The notes beneath the pieces were generated by a model. The model was not told the origin of the DNA and did no database searches. It saw only the letters and a list, made by a program, of their open reading frames with translations. DNA of 64,000 nucleotides from contig NZ_PYMA01000004.1 of the NCBI RefSeq assembly GCF_003026495.1, positions 1 to 64,000 on the forward strand, given 5' to 3'. Numbering within the stretch: position 1 is the first letter of the stretch; every line of letters starts with the position of its first letter. This document shows positions 8,021 to 19,300 of this stretch, one piece after another. Both the position numbers and the translations under genes were made by a program. The stretch is from Photobacterium sanctipauli. GTDB lineage: Bacteria; Pseudomonadota; Gammaproteobacteria; Enterobacterales; Vibrionaceae.

Positions 8021-8512
8021 TTAGAAACCAATGCCGTTATTTGATGGGTAAGCAAGGTTTTGATGATACTGGCCCTCCATGAATAACACATGGAAATTTA
8101 CAAGTTCAATACTTTGCTGATGCCATTTATCCTCATGTTGGCGCTGACAAAATTCCATTAACCCAACAATCATGGTGTCTAGTTTTTTTAGACACCATCG
8201 TTTCATGTCAGGATCCTGATCTTGTGTGGTGGCCATTTCTTGAACCTTGCTGTAAGCAAATTGCAAGTAGCTAAAGGCTAGATCAATCTTCCCTTGGTGT
8301 TGGTAAGTGTTGCTGAGCTGAAGACATGCATCAAGCCAATAGGCGATAGCTTCGCTGTGTAAATGCGAATCAACTGAAACAAACATACCAGTAGGTGTGT
8401 TGTTGATGGCTTCTACTAAAATAGTGTCATCTCGAATGCCACTAACACCATTGGTGCTCGTAGCAAAATACCATACTTTGACTTGATCTAACCAAACCTG
8501 TATTTCATTCAC
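8021..8512 (-). CDS. Protein of unknown function coupled to an ABC ATPase pair
   Basis: A 163-residue, apparently soluble and helical protein, probably TPR-like in the middle (AYWLDACLQLSNTYQHQ, AFSYLQFAYSKV). No signal peptide and no family I recognise. Its start overlaps the end of the upstream ATPase gene by four bases, so the three genes should be translated as one unit. This links its job to those ATPases. It is followed by a palindromic repeat. Confidence 0.65.
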   Translation of the reverse strand: MNEIQVWLDQVKVWYFATSTNGVSGIRDDTILVEAINNTPTGMFVSVDSHLHSEAIAYWLDACLQLSNTYQHQGKIDLAFSYLQFAYSKVQEMATTQDQDPDMKRWCLKKLDTMIVGLMEFCQRQHEDKWHQQSIELVNFHVLFMEGQYHQNLAYPSNNGIGF

Positions 8513-9462
8513 GCAGCCACTCCCTCCTCCCAGTTCAACACAAAGTGATTAAAGCCGACTTGTTTCATTCCCGTACTGGGTTTCATGCTTTCGGAACGAA
8601 TTTTGTCTGCACTTAAAGAGTAGTTTGGTTCAGATTCAACTAAATCGCGAAATGGTAAATCGGGATCTGGTACAGCTGATATCAATAATCGAGTATATGG
8701 GTGGGTAGGGTTTTTTAGTATGGCCTGAGTGTCGCCCCATTCCACAATTCTGCCTTTGTACATCACGGCAGTTTCTTCAGCTATGTAGTGGGCTGTGGCA
8801 AGATCATGGGTGATATACAAAAATCCGATACCCATTTTCTCTTTCATTTCTTTCATTAGATTCAGCACGCCTAGGCGGATGGAGACATCAAGCATTGATG
8901 TTGGCTCATCTGCAAGGATGACTTCTGCACCAACGGCTATCGCACGGGCCAGATTTATACGTTGCCGTTGACCACCGCTGAGTTGATGAGGGTACTTTTC
9001 TAAATCTTGAACAGGAAGCTCAACCAACCCCATTAACTCTTCAAGCTTTTCTCTTAGCTGTTGTTTGTTCGACACTTGTTTATGAATCAATAATGGGCGT
9101 GTTAGGTGATGTTCAATGGTATGAGTAGGATTTAAAGAACCAAAAGGATCTTGAAATACCATTTGAACCTTACTGCGGTAGTCTAGTGTTTCTTTGCGGT
9201 TTTTAATTTCATTAAGGTTTTTGCCACGATAGTGAATCTCACCTGAAGTCGGGGCATGAACTTTCGTGATCAATCTTGCACAGGTACTTTTGCCACAGCC
9301 AGATTCACCGACAAGCGCGAGAGTGCGCCCTTTATGCAGGCTAAAACTAATGCTATTTAGGGCTTTGAAGGTATCTTGTTTGCCGAAGCCGCCACCGGTT
9401 GAAAACTCCTTGACTACATCTTTCAGTTCTATGATTGGCTCAGGAGTGGTTGATGTATTCAT
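8509..9462 (-). CDS. ABC transporter ATP-binding protein, OppF/DppF type
   Basis: A 317-residue ATPase with Walker A (GESGCGKSTCAR), a Q loop (MVFQDPFGSLNP), the ABC signature (LSGGQRQRINLARA), Walker B (VILADEPTSMLD) and the switch His (ITHDLA). The C-terminal extension with HPYTRLLI is typical of oligopeptide/nickel transporter ATPases. It overlaps the next gene upstream by four bases. No permease or binding protein is encoded anywhere around, so the pair must serve membrane subunits encoded elsewhere. Substrate unknown. Confidence 0.85.
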   Translation of the reverse strand: MNTSTTPEPIIELKDVVKEFSTGGGFGKQDTFKALNSISFSLHKGRTLALVGESGCGKSTCARLITKVHAPTSGEIHYRGKNLNEIKNRKETLDYRSKVQMVFQDPFGSLNPTHTIEHHLTRPLLIHKQVSNKQQLREKLEELMGLVELPVQDLEKYPHQLSGGQRQRINLARAIAVGAEVILADEPTSMLDVSIRLGVLNLMKEMKEKMGIGFLYITHDLATAHYIAEETAVMYKGRIVEWGDTQAILKNPTHPYTRLLISAVPDPDLPFRDLVESEPNYSLSADKIRSESMKPSTGMKQVGFNHFVLNWEEGVAA

Positions 9463-10301
9463 ACAGTGTCTTCCTCTGTGATCGCGATATGCTGGCTATT
9501 TTCATGAATATTAGGGAACGAAGCCCATAACTGTTGGGTATATGGATGCTGCGGATTGTTACGAATTTCTATTGAGCTGTTCACTTCAACTATTTCACCA
9601 TGCCGCATAATCGCTATGCGGTTACAAAGTTGGGTCATGAGCGCTAAGTCATGAGTGATGAATAACACTGAGAAATTAAATTCTTTCTGTAGCTGGAAGA
9701 TCTGTTGGAGAATTTCACGCTGTACTACAACATCAAGTGCCGTCGTTGGTTCATCCATAATGATCAGTTTAGGGTTTAGGCTAAGTGCAATGGCGATGAC
9801 CAAACGCTGACGCATACCGCCACTGAATTGGTGAGGATAATCATTAAGGCGCTCACGTGGAATATTAACTAAATCAAGTAGTTTAAGCGCTCGCTCTTCA
9901 GCTTGCGCATTTGAATATCCTAAGTGGTGGCGCATGACATCAGCAAACTGTTCTTTAAGAGGTAGGACGGGGTTAAGGGCATTCATCGCACTTTGGAAAA
10001 CCATGGCTATTTCGCTCCAGCGAATTGCTCCCATGGCTTGTTCTGTTAACTTGAGTAAATCATTATCTTCAAAATGAACTTGTCCATGGGTGATAAGGGC
10101 TGGTGGCTTATGCAGTCTATTGATAGCAAAGGCGATCGTACTTTTACCGCAGCCGGACTCTCCGGCTAGGCCAAAAATTTCGCCCTTACCAATATCAAAA
10201 CTCACTCGTTTTACGGCTTTAAAATCACCGTGATCAGTAATATAGGTGACCTCAAGATCCCTGACTTTAACCAAGGGGTTAGAATGATATGCATTTGACA
10301 T
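9459..10301 (-). CDS. ABC transporter ATP-binding protein, OppD/DppD type
   Basis: A 280-residue ATPase with Walker A (GESGCGKSTIAFAI), a Q loop (MVFQSAMNALNP), the signature FSGGMRQRLVIAIAL, Walker B (LIIMDEPTTALD) and the switch ITHDLA. It ends with HPYTQQLWASFP, as in OppD. It is the first gene of a three-gene unit (four-base overlap with the second ATPase). A strong Fur-box match lies 31 bases before its ATG. This suggests iron-responsive expression and possibly uptake of an iron-related peptide or siderophore, but that is inference. Confidence 0.85.
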   Translation of the reverse strand: MSNAYHSNPLVKVRDLEVTYITDHGDFKAVKRVSFDIGKGEIFGLAGESGCGKSTIAFAINRLHKPPALITHGQVHFEDNDLLKLTEQAMGAIRWSEIAMVFQSAMNALNPVLPLKEQFADVMRHHLGYSNAQAEERALKLLDLVNIPRERLNDYPHQFSGGMRQRLVIAIALSLNPKLIIMDEPTTALDVVVQREILQQIFQLQKEFNFSVLFITHDLALMTQLCNRIAIMRHGEIVEVNSSIEIRNNPQHPYTQQLWASFPNIHENSQHIAITEEDTV

Positions 10302-10331
10302 TTTTTTCTCGCAAAAAATTAACTTCTGTAA

Positions 10332-10346
10332 TGAAAATTATTATCA
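10332..10346. promoter_or_regulatory. Candidate Fur box
   Basis: TGAAAATTATTATCA matches the 7-1-7 Fur consensus TGATAATnATTATCA at 13 of 14 specified bases. It lies just upstream of the OppD-type ATPase gene on the minus strand, where a repressor would block transcription. Confidence 0.6.
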
Positions 10347-10770
10347 TTTGTGTTTAATGTAAAGGTGAAAACATTGAATGTTGACTAGGTTAACAATTTG
10401 ATTGTTTTTGTTTCATTGTTGCAGCCATGAATCGCGAATCCTTAATGTGACAGGAGGGGATTAATTCGAATAATTCAGCCCTCAAATTATTGAAGGTAGA
10501 GCGCTATGTGCATTTCGCTAAAAACTTTATTTCAAGTTGCTTAATTTAACGTTACGTACCGATATAGACTATTTTGTCAGTTGCGTATGAAATTGATGAT
10601 TGATAAAGCCAACTTGGTTAAATCCTGCTATGAATTGGTAATAAGCAAAGATGCCTCTGTTAAAAAGGTGTTGCAATAATTGTTATCTTATTGGTTTGCT
10701 TCACGTAATTGTTGTTCAGGAAAGTGTAGACTAAGCACCATTGATTGAATCTCATGGAGTTGAGAAGATA
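10347..10770. other. A/T-rich divergent intergenic region before nhaD
   Basis: About 420 bases between the divergent ABC ATPase unit and nhaD. It is A/T-rich and has no credible ORF. It must hold the nhaD promoter, but I cannot assign one with confidence. No ion-responsive riboswitch was recognised. Confidence 0.35.
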
Positions 10771-12198
10771 ATGAAAATGCGTTATTTGCTTGCTACTTTA
10801 ATAGGCTTATCTGCCGCATCACCCGCTTTATCAGCGACAAACGGACTTGATTTAACCAGTTCAACCATTGGTTATGCTTCACTTATTGTCTTTGGTATCG
10901 CTTATTGCTTGGTGATGGGCGAGGAGTATTTACAGTTACGCAAATCCAAGCCAGTATTGTTAGCTGCAGGTATTATCTGGCTGATGATTGGCTATGTTTA
11001 TCAACAGCATGGACAAATTGAGTTAGCGAAACAGGCGTTAGAGCATAATTTACTGGAGTATGCAGAGCTATTGTTATTCCTCCTCGTTGCGATGACGTAT
11101 ATTAGCGCAATGGAAGAGCGGCGTTTGTTTGATGCCTTACAAGCTTGGATGGTGAGTAAAGGATTTAACTTCAGAAGCCTATTTTGGCTAACAGGGATAC
11201 TATCATTCATCATTTCACCTATCGCTGATAACTTAACGACTGCGTTGTTGATGTGTGCGGTGGTACTCAAGGTAGGAGGAAGCAACTTACGCTTTATTAA
11301 TATTGCTTGTATCAATATTGTCGTGGCCGCCAATGCCGGGGGAGCATTCAGTCCTTTTGGCGATATTACCACTTTGATGGTGTGGCAAGCGGGTCTAGTT
11401 AGTTTTATGCAATTCAGTGATTTGTTTATACCTTCTGTTGTGAACTATATTATTCCTGCCGTCATCATGTCATTCTTTGTTCCGAAAACACAGCCGAATA
11501 CAACAAGCGAATATGTTGAGCTGAAGCGTGGGGCAAAACGCATTGTGGCACTCTTCATCCTAACTATTGCAACGGCGGTAGCCTTCCATGCGGTGGTGCA
11601 TTTCCCGCCTGTTATTGGGATGATGATGGGTTTAGCTTACTTGCAGTTTTTTGGATTCTATTTACGCAAAACATTACCACGCTCGCTGGAACGAAAAAAA
11701 GCCATTGCTTTGGCTAATCGTGACGAAGAAGCATTAAAACGAATTGGCTCAGTTGTGCCTTTCGATGTCTTCAAGCGTGTCTCTCATGCGGAATGGGATA
11801 CTCTGCTATTTTTCTACGGTGTCGTGATGTGTGTCGGCGGCCTTAGCTTGTTAGGCTATCTTGGCATGGTGTCTGAAGTTATGTATAGCCAGTGGAACCC
11901 TGTCTGGGCCAATGTAATGGTAGGGATACTCTCTGCTATTGTCGATAATATTCCAGTGATGTTTGCAGTACTGACTATGCAACCTGACCTTACACTTGGA
12001 AATTGGTTATTGGTAACACTTACTGCAGGGGTAGGTGGTAGCATGTTGTCGATAGGATCCGCAGCCGGTGTTGCGCTAATGGGAGCAGCACATGGTAAAT
12101 ATACTTTCTTTGGTCATTTGAAATGGATGCCTGTAATTGCCTTGGGGTATATCGCCAGCATTATATGCCACCTGTTATTGAACAATAATCTATTTTAA
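10771..12198 (+). CDS. nhaD: NhaD-type Na+/H+ antiporter
   Basis: A 475-residue integral membrane protein of the NhaD family, which exports Na+ (or Li+) in exchange for protons and is typical of marine and halophilic bacteria. A cleavable or first hydrophobic segment is followed by about a dozen membrane helices. The conserved intramembrane acidic motifs are present: ISPIADNLTTALL, FSPFGDITTLMVW and AIVDNIPVMFAV, plus a glycine-rich SIGSAAGVALMG. The ATG at 10771 fits homologues better than the upstream TTG at 10741. A long perfect stem-loop follows the gene. Confidence 0.92.
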   Translation: MKMRYLLATLIGLSAASPALSATNGLDLTSSTIGYASLIVFGIAYCLVMGEEYLQLRKSKPVLLAAGIIWLMIGYVYQQHGQIELAKQALEHNLLEYAELLLFLLVAMTYISAMEERRLFDALQAWMVSKGFNFRSLFWLTGILSFIISPIADNLTTALLMCAVVLKVGGSNLRFINIACINIVVAANAGGAFSPFGDITTLMVWQAGLVSFMQFSDLFIPSVVNYIIPAVIMSFFVPKTQPNTTSEYVELKRGAKRIVALFILTIATAVAFHAVVHFPPVIGMMMGLAYLQFFGFYLRKTLPRSLERKKAIALANRDEEALKRIGSVVPFDVFKRVSHAEWDTLLFFYGVVMCVGGLSLLGYLGMVSEVMYSQWNPVWANVMVGILSAIVDNIPVMFAVLTMQPDLTLGNWLLVTLTAGVGGSMLSIGSAAGVALMGAAHGKYTFFGHLKWMPVIALGYIASIICHLLLNNNLF

Positions 12199-12250
12199 TG
12201 AGCTAGGCCAAAGGACGTTAAGTTTAGACATTACTGTATTTATTAATGAT

Positions 12251-12282
12251 ATCAAAGAGGACTATTTATAGTCCTCTTTGAT
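12251..12282 (+). terminator. Long perfect stem-loop after nhaD
   Basis: ATCAAAGAGGACTAT pairs perfectly with ATAGTCCTCTTTGAT (15 bp, minimal loop). No T run follows directly; a T-rich stretch starts about ten bases later. It is either a terminator or a 3'-end stabilising structure. Confidence 0.55.
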
Positions 12283-12366
12283 AAGTGATGTATTTTTGTT
12301 TTTAATATGTATTAGTACCGCCTGGATAATGTCATAATGCTAAAATAGCGATCTTTACGAAGGAAA

Positions 12367-14295
12367 ATGGTTATTCCGGTGATAATTACTTTCTTCCTTC
12401 TTTTTGTAATAAATATTGCATATAGCTATATAACAGTTGTAGAAACAAGAAAAGAGAATTTGTTAACAAGAACAAATGTTTTGTCTGAAGGCGTAGCCAT
12501 AAATTTGAAGAAGGCGGTGATTCATGATGATGAGCTAAGTGCTAGAGAAATACTCGATGTGTTTAAAGTAGAACCTTGGGTTATTGATGTTATTGTAATA
12601 AATGAGAAAGGAAACGTTTTTGCTGAGTATGATAATTCAATAAGTTCTAGCTCTAATATTGTAATAGAAAATTATAGCTCTTTTAATGCGAATGTTCATG
12701 ATTACTCTTTTAGTGATAATTTCTTGAGAGTAAGCTTTCCTATATATATTAATTCTGATTTATACGGGAACATGCTGATAAAAGCTTCATTAGATTCAAT
12801 AGAGAAAGTAAAGGAAGAAGTCTTTAACTTTTTTATTGTGCTGTTGTTACCAATGATTATGTGTTGCTTAGTACTTGTTCAGCAGTTGGAATCTTGGGTC
12901 GTCGGGCCGATACTCCAGTTAAATAGAGCTATGCGTATAACTGTCAATAACCATAATACCACTAAACGCCTGGATGTTCAGTCAAGTGATGAAATTGGCA
13001 GCCTAGTGAAGTGTTTTAATGAAATGATGGGAAGCTTAGAGGCCAGAGATAGCTATATACAGAAAACCCTAGAGCAATTAGCCAATGAAGTCACATTTGC
13101 TGATGATGTCATCTCAACGATTAATCATGGCTTGGTTGTACTTAGCCGTGATGGAAAAGTTAAGATGGCAAATAGCACTTACTATAGTTTATTCCCAAAT
13201 TCGAAAGATCAAATGATCGGCCAAAGTTTCAATAAGAGTACCTGTGATGAAATTTGGAATACTTGTGAGTCTTGGCTATCAAAGATGCACAATGAGACCA
13301 AATTCGAAGCCATTATTGAAAGTGTTAAGTATCATAATAGTGAACGATTTTATTTTATTACTGGTTGCAGGTTAAACAATGGCGAAGAACTATTATTAGT
13401 ATTAGAAGATATTACAGATAAGCACTTGGCCACTCAGCAGCAACAGCTTGCTTCTCGTATTTTTGAGCAAAGCACTGATGGTATTGCAGTTATTGATAAT
13501 AATAACCAGATAGTAATGATAAACCCGACATTATGTCGCTTGTTAAACAGACAAGCTGATAGTGTGATAAATGAACCTGTCACAAAACTATTTTCATCTA
13601 TTCAAATTACATCAATAAACTCAATTCTGTTTGAACAGAGACGCTATTGGAACGGTGAGATTATAGAGGTTACTGCCGACGGTATACCGTTACCTATGGC
13701 TGTACATGCCAACTTGATTGGAACTGGATCCGACTCGAGAGTAGTGATTAATATCTCGGATTTATCGGGCGATAAGGAAATTGAACGCTTAGATTATTTA
13801 GCCCACCATGATGAGTTAACCGGGTTAGCAAATCGTACAAAGCTGTACACAGTTTTAGAGGGTATGTTGAGTACTCCTCAAAACTCAGAATATAACTTTG
13901 CTTTACTTTATATTGATTTAGATGGGTTTAAGCCAGTCAATGATACTTATGGCCACCATGTTGGTGATTATGTTTTACAGCAAATTGCGCTACGGTTTCA
14001 AAGAGTAGTGCGTGATAGTGATTTTGTATCGCGATTAGCTGGTGATGAATTTGTCATCGTTCTAAATCCCATCACAAGTTACGAAGTAGGCTATACGATT
14101 GCAAGCCGTATAAAAGAAGTGATTTCTGAATCTATTTACTTTGAGGGCTATGAACTGCGTTTGGGGGCCAGTATAGGCTTTAGCATGGTGAAAAGTGACA
14201 AGAACACGACTATAGAATCGGTGTTAGCGAAGGCGGATAGTGCTATGTACAAAGCTAAGAAAACAAACAATAAAGGTATTTATTATACCGATTAA
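12367..14295 (+). CDS. Membrane-bound PAS/GGDEF protein, probable diguanylate cyclase
   Basis: A 642-residue signalling protein that probably makes cyclic di-GMP. TM1 is residues 3-23, a periplasmic sensor region covers about 25-150, and TM2 is about 155-172. HAMP follows (about 173-227), then two PAS-like domains (about 240-345 and 358-465). The GGDEF domain starts at HHDELTGLANRTKL. Its active-site loop reads RLAGDEFVIVL, so the first glycine is alanine; AGDEF loops are often active. No EAL domain. The gene looks more A/T-rich than its neighbours and is monocistronic, ending at a strong terminator. Confidence 0.88.
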   Translation: MVIPVIITFFLLFVINIAYSYITVVETRKENLLTRTNVLSEGVAINLKKAVIHDDELSAREILDVFKVEPWVIDVIVINEKGNVFAEYDNSISSSSNIVIENYSSFNANVHDYSFSDNFLRVSFPIYINSDLYGNMLIKASLDSIEKVKEEVFNFFIVLLLPMIMCCLVLVQQLESWVVGPILQLNRAMRITVNNHNTTKRLDVQSSDEIGSLVKCFNEMMGSLEARDSYIQKTLEQLANEVTFADDVISTINHGLVVLSRDGKVKMANSTYYSLFPNSKDQMIGQSFNKSTCDEIWNTCESWLSKMHNETKFEAIIESVKYHNSERFYFITGCRLNNGEELLLVLEDITDKHLATQQQQLASRIFEQSTDGIAVIDNNNQIVMINPTLCRLLNRQADSVINEPVTKLFSSIQITSINSILFEQRRYWNGEIIEVTADGIPLPMAVHANLIGTGSDSRVVINISDLSGDKEIERLDYLAHHDELTGLANRTKLYTVLEGMLSTPQNSEYNFALLYIDLDGFKPVNDTYGHHVGDYVLQQIALRFQRVVRDSDFVSRLAGDEFVIVLNPITSYEVGYTIASRIKEVISESIYFEGYELRLGASIGFSMVKSDKNTTIESVLAKADSAMYKAKKTNNKGIYYTD

Positions 14296-14320
14296 TTTGT
14301 TGCTGGCTGAGTAGTGAAGA

Positions 14321-14352
14321 AAGACGCCCCAGTAATTAGTTGGGGCGTTTTT
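14321..14352. terminator. Rho-independent terminator between convergent genes
   Basis: ACGCCCCA/TGGGGCGT with a 9-base loop, A-rich on the left and T5 on the right, so it can serve both the GGDEF gene and ltaE. Confidence 0.85.
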
Positions 14353-14373
14353 AATTGGTTATTTGTTATGGCA

Positions 14374-15384
14374 TCAAGCAATAGCAAGCTTAAGCGCTTT
14401 GATAAAGGTATCGATATCTTGACGTGTGATATCAAGGTGAGTAACAAGGCGCATAGGCTGGCCACCTGTTAGCAGGATACCTTGTTCTTTTAATGACTTG
14501 ACTAATTGGTCTTGGTTAATTTTCTCCTCAACTTTAGCGAAGAGCATATTTGTTTCAACATGCTGGATGTTGACGCTAAACCCGTCGATTTGATTGAGCT
14601 GCTCGGCAAGGTATTTAGCATTATCATGATCGTCGCTAAGGCGTTTCGTATGTTCGGTAAGCGCAATTTTTGCTGCCGCGGCAAGAATGCCTGCCTGGCG
14701 CATGCCACCACCTAAGACTTTACGCCAGCGGCGTGTTTTTTCGATAAAGGCCTTATCGCCTAAGACCAAAGAACCAATTGGCGCACCAAGACCTTTAGAC
14801 AAGCAAATTGTCATAGAATCAAAGTGTTGGCTAATTTCCGTAATATCAACATCAAGCGCTGCTGCTGCGTTATAAACACGCGCACCATCAAGGTGTAATT
14901 TTAGATCATGTTTATCAGCAAACTCTCTAGCCTTTGCTAGGTATGCCAATGGCAGTACTTTGCCATTGATGGTGTTTTCAAGGCTTAACAGGCGAGTACG
15001 TGCAAAGTGAAAATCATCAGGTTTGATCGCGGCTGCAAGTTTGTTGAAGCAAATGGTGCCATCTTTTTCGTTCTCAATTGGTTGAGGTTGAATCGAGCCT
15101 AGCACGGCAGCACCGCCACCTTCGAATTTATAGTTGTGGGCTTGTTGGCCACAAAGGTATTCGTCACCACGTTCGCAGTGGGCCATTAACGAAAGTAGGT
15201 TTGCTTGCGTGCCTGAACTGCAAAACAATGCACTTTCGAATCCGTGTCTTTTTGCCGCCCATTGCTCTAGTTCGTTAACGGTAGGGTCATCACCGTAAAC
15301 ATCATCACCGACATCTGCTACCGACATAGCATGGCGCATGGCTGAGGTTGGGCGAGTGACGGTATCTGAACGGAAATCTATCAT
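14374..15384 (-). CDS. ltaE: Low-specificity L-threonine aldolase
   Basis: A 336-residue PLP enzyme that cleaves L-threonine and L-allo-threonine to glycine and acetaldehyde. It aligns throughout with E. coli LtaE: IDFRSDTVTRPT at the N-terminus, GDDVYGDDPTVN, the HNYKFEGGGAAVLGSIQPQP segment, the PLP-lysine region CLSKGLGAPIGSLVLG, and RWRKVLGGGMRQAGILAAA. The ATG at 15384 is chosen over the upstream in-frame starts at 15420 and 15393, because AAGG lies nine bases before it and homologues begin MID. Monocistronic. Confidence 0.92.
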   Translation of the reverse strand: MIDFRSDTVTRPTSAMRHAMSVADVGDDVYGDDPTVNELEQWAAKRHGFESALFCSSGTQANLLSLMAHCERGDEYLCGQQAHNYKFEGGGAAVLGSIQPQPIENEKDGTICFNKLAAAIKPDDFHFARTRLLSLENTINGKVLPLAYLAKAREFADKHDLKLHLDGARVYNAAAALDVDITEISQHFDSMTICLSKGLGAPIGSLVLGDKAFIEKTRRWRKVLGGGMRQAGILAAAAKIALTEHTKRLSDDHDNAKYLAEQLNQIDGFSVNIQHVETNMLFAKVEEKINQDQLVKSLKEQGILLTGGQPMRLVTHLDITRQDIDTFIKALKLAIA

Positions 15385-15634
15385 CTGGGGCATCCTTGGT
15401 GTTTTTTTCCAATATATCATTTTGATTTCATCGCGGGAAACGAGAATATCTCTCCTTGTATTGTGAGTAGGTCAAAGATATAGGGGTTATGCAAACTGTA
15501 TGGCGAATTATTGTGTCGTTTTAGTGAATTTTTATTGGGTTGTGGCTGGGTTGACTAAACTTAACATTGGCTTGGCACTTAGCTAAATCATGGCAAAGCA
15601 CTGATATGGATGAATTCCAATAGGAGGCTGGAAA

Positions 15635-15937
15635 ATGTTAGCTGAAAATAGACTTTTCACTCTGCCAGATGAGTCGGGGTTACATGCAGATATCACTGTG
15701 GTACCGACGGGGGAACTAAAAGTAACGATTCTTGAAAAAAATAGCAGTATGCAAGGCGACTTTAATCAACTGTACTTCTATTCAGACGGTAAGCGAACAG
15801 AGTTGGTGTGCAAAGATCAACTGGTCCCAGAAAACATTCAATGGCATGTTCATTTAGCCAATGATGATGCTAGGGAACTCGCGAAATTGATAGAAATGGC
15901 AGAAGAAGAATATGAAATTCTAATGCGGGATTTATAA
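15635..15937 (+). CDS. Small protein of unknown function
   Basis: A 100-residue, acidic, probably cytosolic protein behind an excellent ribosome site (AGGAGG seven bases from the ATG). The C-terminus is helical and Glu-rich (LAKLIEMAEEEYEILM). No domain recognised. It stands alone between ltaE and the chitinase gene and ends in front of a terminator. Confidence 0.7.
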   Translation: MLAENRLFTLPDESGLHADITVVPTGELKVTILEKNSSMQGDFNQLYFYSDGKRTELVCKDQLVPENIQWHVHLANDDARELAKLIEMAEEEYEILMRDL

Positions 15938-16011
15938 CGGCCAGTGGAAGGTGTAACAACAAGTAGAACAAGTTTTATTCAGCGCCTTTTCAGGGCTTAA
16001 TGCCGCTACTC

Positions 16012-16040
16012 AAGCCACCTAATACAATTAGGTGGCTTTT
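16012..16040. terminator. Strong terminator between convergent genes
   Basis: AAGCCACCTAAT/ATTAGGTGGCTT is a perfect 12-bp stem with an ACA loop, followed by T4. It separates the small protein gene and the chitinase gene. Confidence 0.85.
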
Positions 16041-16095
16041 CGTTATTTAGGTGGTTCTATATTTTAGCGGGTTTGAAAGGTGAGCAAATTAACCA

Positions 16096-17394
16096 TTATG
16101 GGCAGGTTGCGTCACCAATATGTTCCCAGACACTTGATGACATGCTTGGCTCATCACCTTGTGTCCACCATTTCGCACGCCAGCGTGAACCATCATGGTT
16201 GACTTCATCACCACCGTTGTATGCAACACTTGCATTCCACCCGGCCTCTACATCACTGATTAATGACCATTCTTCTGCACCCAAAGATGGGGCAACATTT
16301 TGAGTCCAGTATTTGGCAGACCATACCAATTGATCGTGGCTAACCTTGTCGCCAGTGTTATAGACCGTATTCATTTGCCATGCAGGGTAGTTGTCGGCAT
16401 CGGGATCGGTCATATCACATTCACCACCGTCATCAACAGGGTTTACCGTTATCATTGTTGTTGCGGTAGCATCCAATGAGCCATCAGAAACAAGAATTGA
16501 AACATCTGCTTGCTCTTGTTCTTCAACGCTAGGGGCTTTCAGGGTTATTGCACTAGTACCTTCACCAGCAATTACTTCAAAGTTATCCGGCGTCGTCCAT
16601 GCGTAGGTGAGAGGATCATTGTCTGGATCCTCAGCCTTGGCGGTTACTTTGAAAACAGCCTCTGAATCAACAATTAGGCTCTCAGGCAGACTAACTGTAG
16701 GGGGCTGGTTTTCTTGCTCTGGTTGGTTTGTGATAGTGACATTGTCACTGTCTGTCAGTCCTTCACTTTCAGTGACGGTTAGGGTGAATGTGTAAGAGGT
16801 TTCTTTTTCTACACTTGGCACACTGATTGAAGCTTTAGCATTGGTCGGGTTTTCGATATAAACAACGTCACCCGAAGTTTGCTTCCACTGATAATCGAGA
16901 GTGTCTTGTCCCGGGTCATAAGAATTGGAGCCATCTAGAATGATCTCTGCAGGGCCACTAACTGTTTTATCAACGCCAGCGTTTGCTACAGGTGGCTTGT
17001 TTTCAGGTGGGTTACCACCATCGTCATCGCCGTGACCAAGTGCTTCGTGCATTGCATTCATGACATCGCTATTATCGGCATCCACTTCCCAGGAGAATAA
17101 GCCGGCAAAGCCATGCTCACGAACATACTTCCCTTTGGCTTTAATGGCACGTTCATTATCGAACGTGATCAACTCTTTAGTTTGAGGGTTCCATTGGTAT
17201 GATGCTTCAGCTTGCTCATCGTAACGATTCTCCCAGCCATTGCCAGAATGCTTGTTAACAATTTCACGGTAGTCGACTACACCTGGCTCCCAAGTGCCGG
17301 CAATTGGGCCAGTAGCTTTACCTGTCATTGGGTTATCGCCAGTGTAGCTATGAACACCCGACCAGCCTCGGCCATATTTAGGGACACCAATCAC
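16096..17394 (-). CDS. Chitinase C-terminal fragment (end of GH18 barrel, PKD and CBM5/12 modules)
   Basis: This open frame runs on from the TAA in the same phase. It would need a GTG at 17394 (MIGVPKYGRGW) to be made separately, and there is no convincing ribosome site or signal peptide. It is best seen as the untranslated remainder of the chitinase gene unless the stop is read through. Confidence 0.55.
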   Translation of the reverse strand: MIGVPKYGRGWSGVHSYTGDNPMTGKATGPIAGTWEPGVVDYREIVNKHSGNGWENRYDEQAEASYQWNPQTKELITFDNERAIKAKGKYVREHGFAGLFSWEVDADNSDVMNAMHEALGHGDDDGGNPPENKPPVANAGVDKTVSGPAEIILDGSNSYDPGQDTLDYQWKQTSGDVVYIENPTNAKASISVPSVEKETSYTFTLTVTESEGLTDSDNVTITNQPEQENQPPTVSLPESLIVDSEAVFKVTAKAEDPDNDPLTYAWTTPDNFEVIAGEGTSAITLKAPSVEEQEQADVSILVSDGSLDATATTMITVNPVDDGGECDMTDPDADNYPAWQMNTVYNTGDKVSHDQLVWSAKYWTQNVAPSLGAEEWSLISDVEAGWNASVAYNGGDEVNHDGSRWRAKWWTQGDEPSMSSSVWEHIGDATCP

Positions 17395-17415
17395 TAACTT
17401 TTCAGGATCTAGCCC

Positions 17416-19300
<1,885 letters not shown>

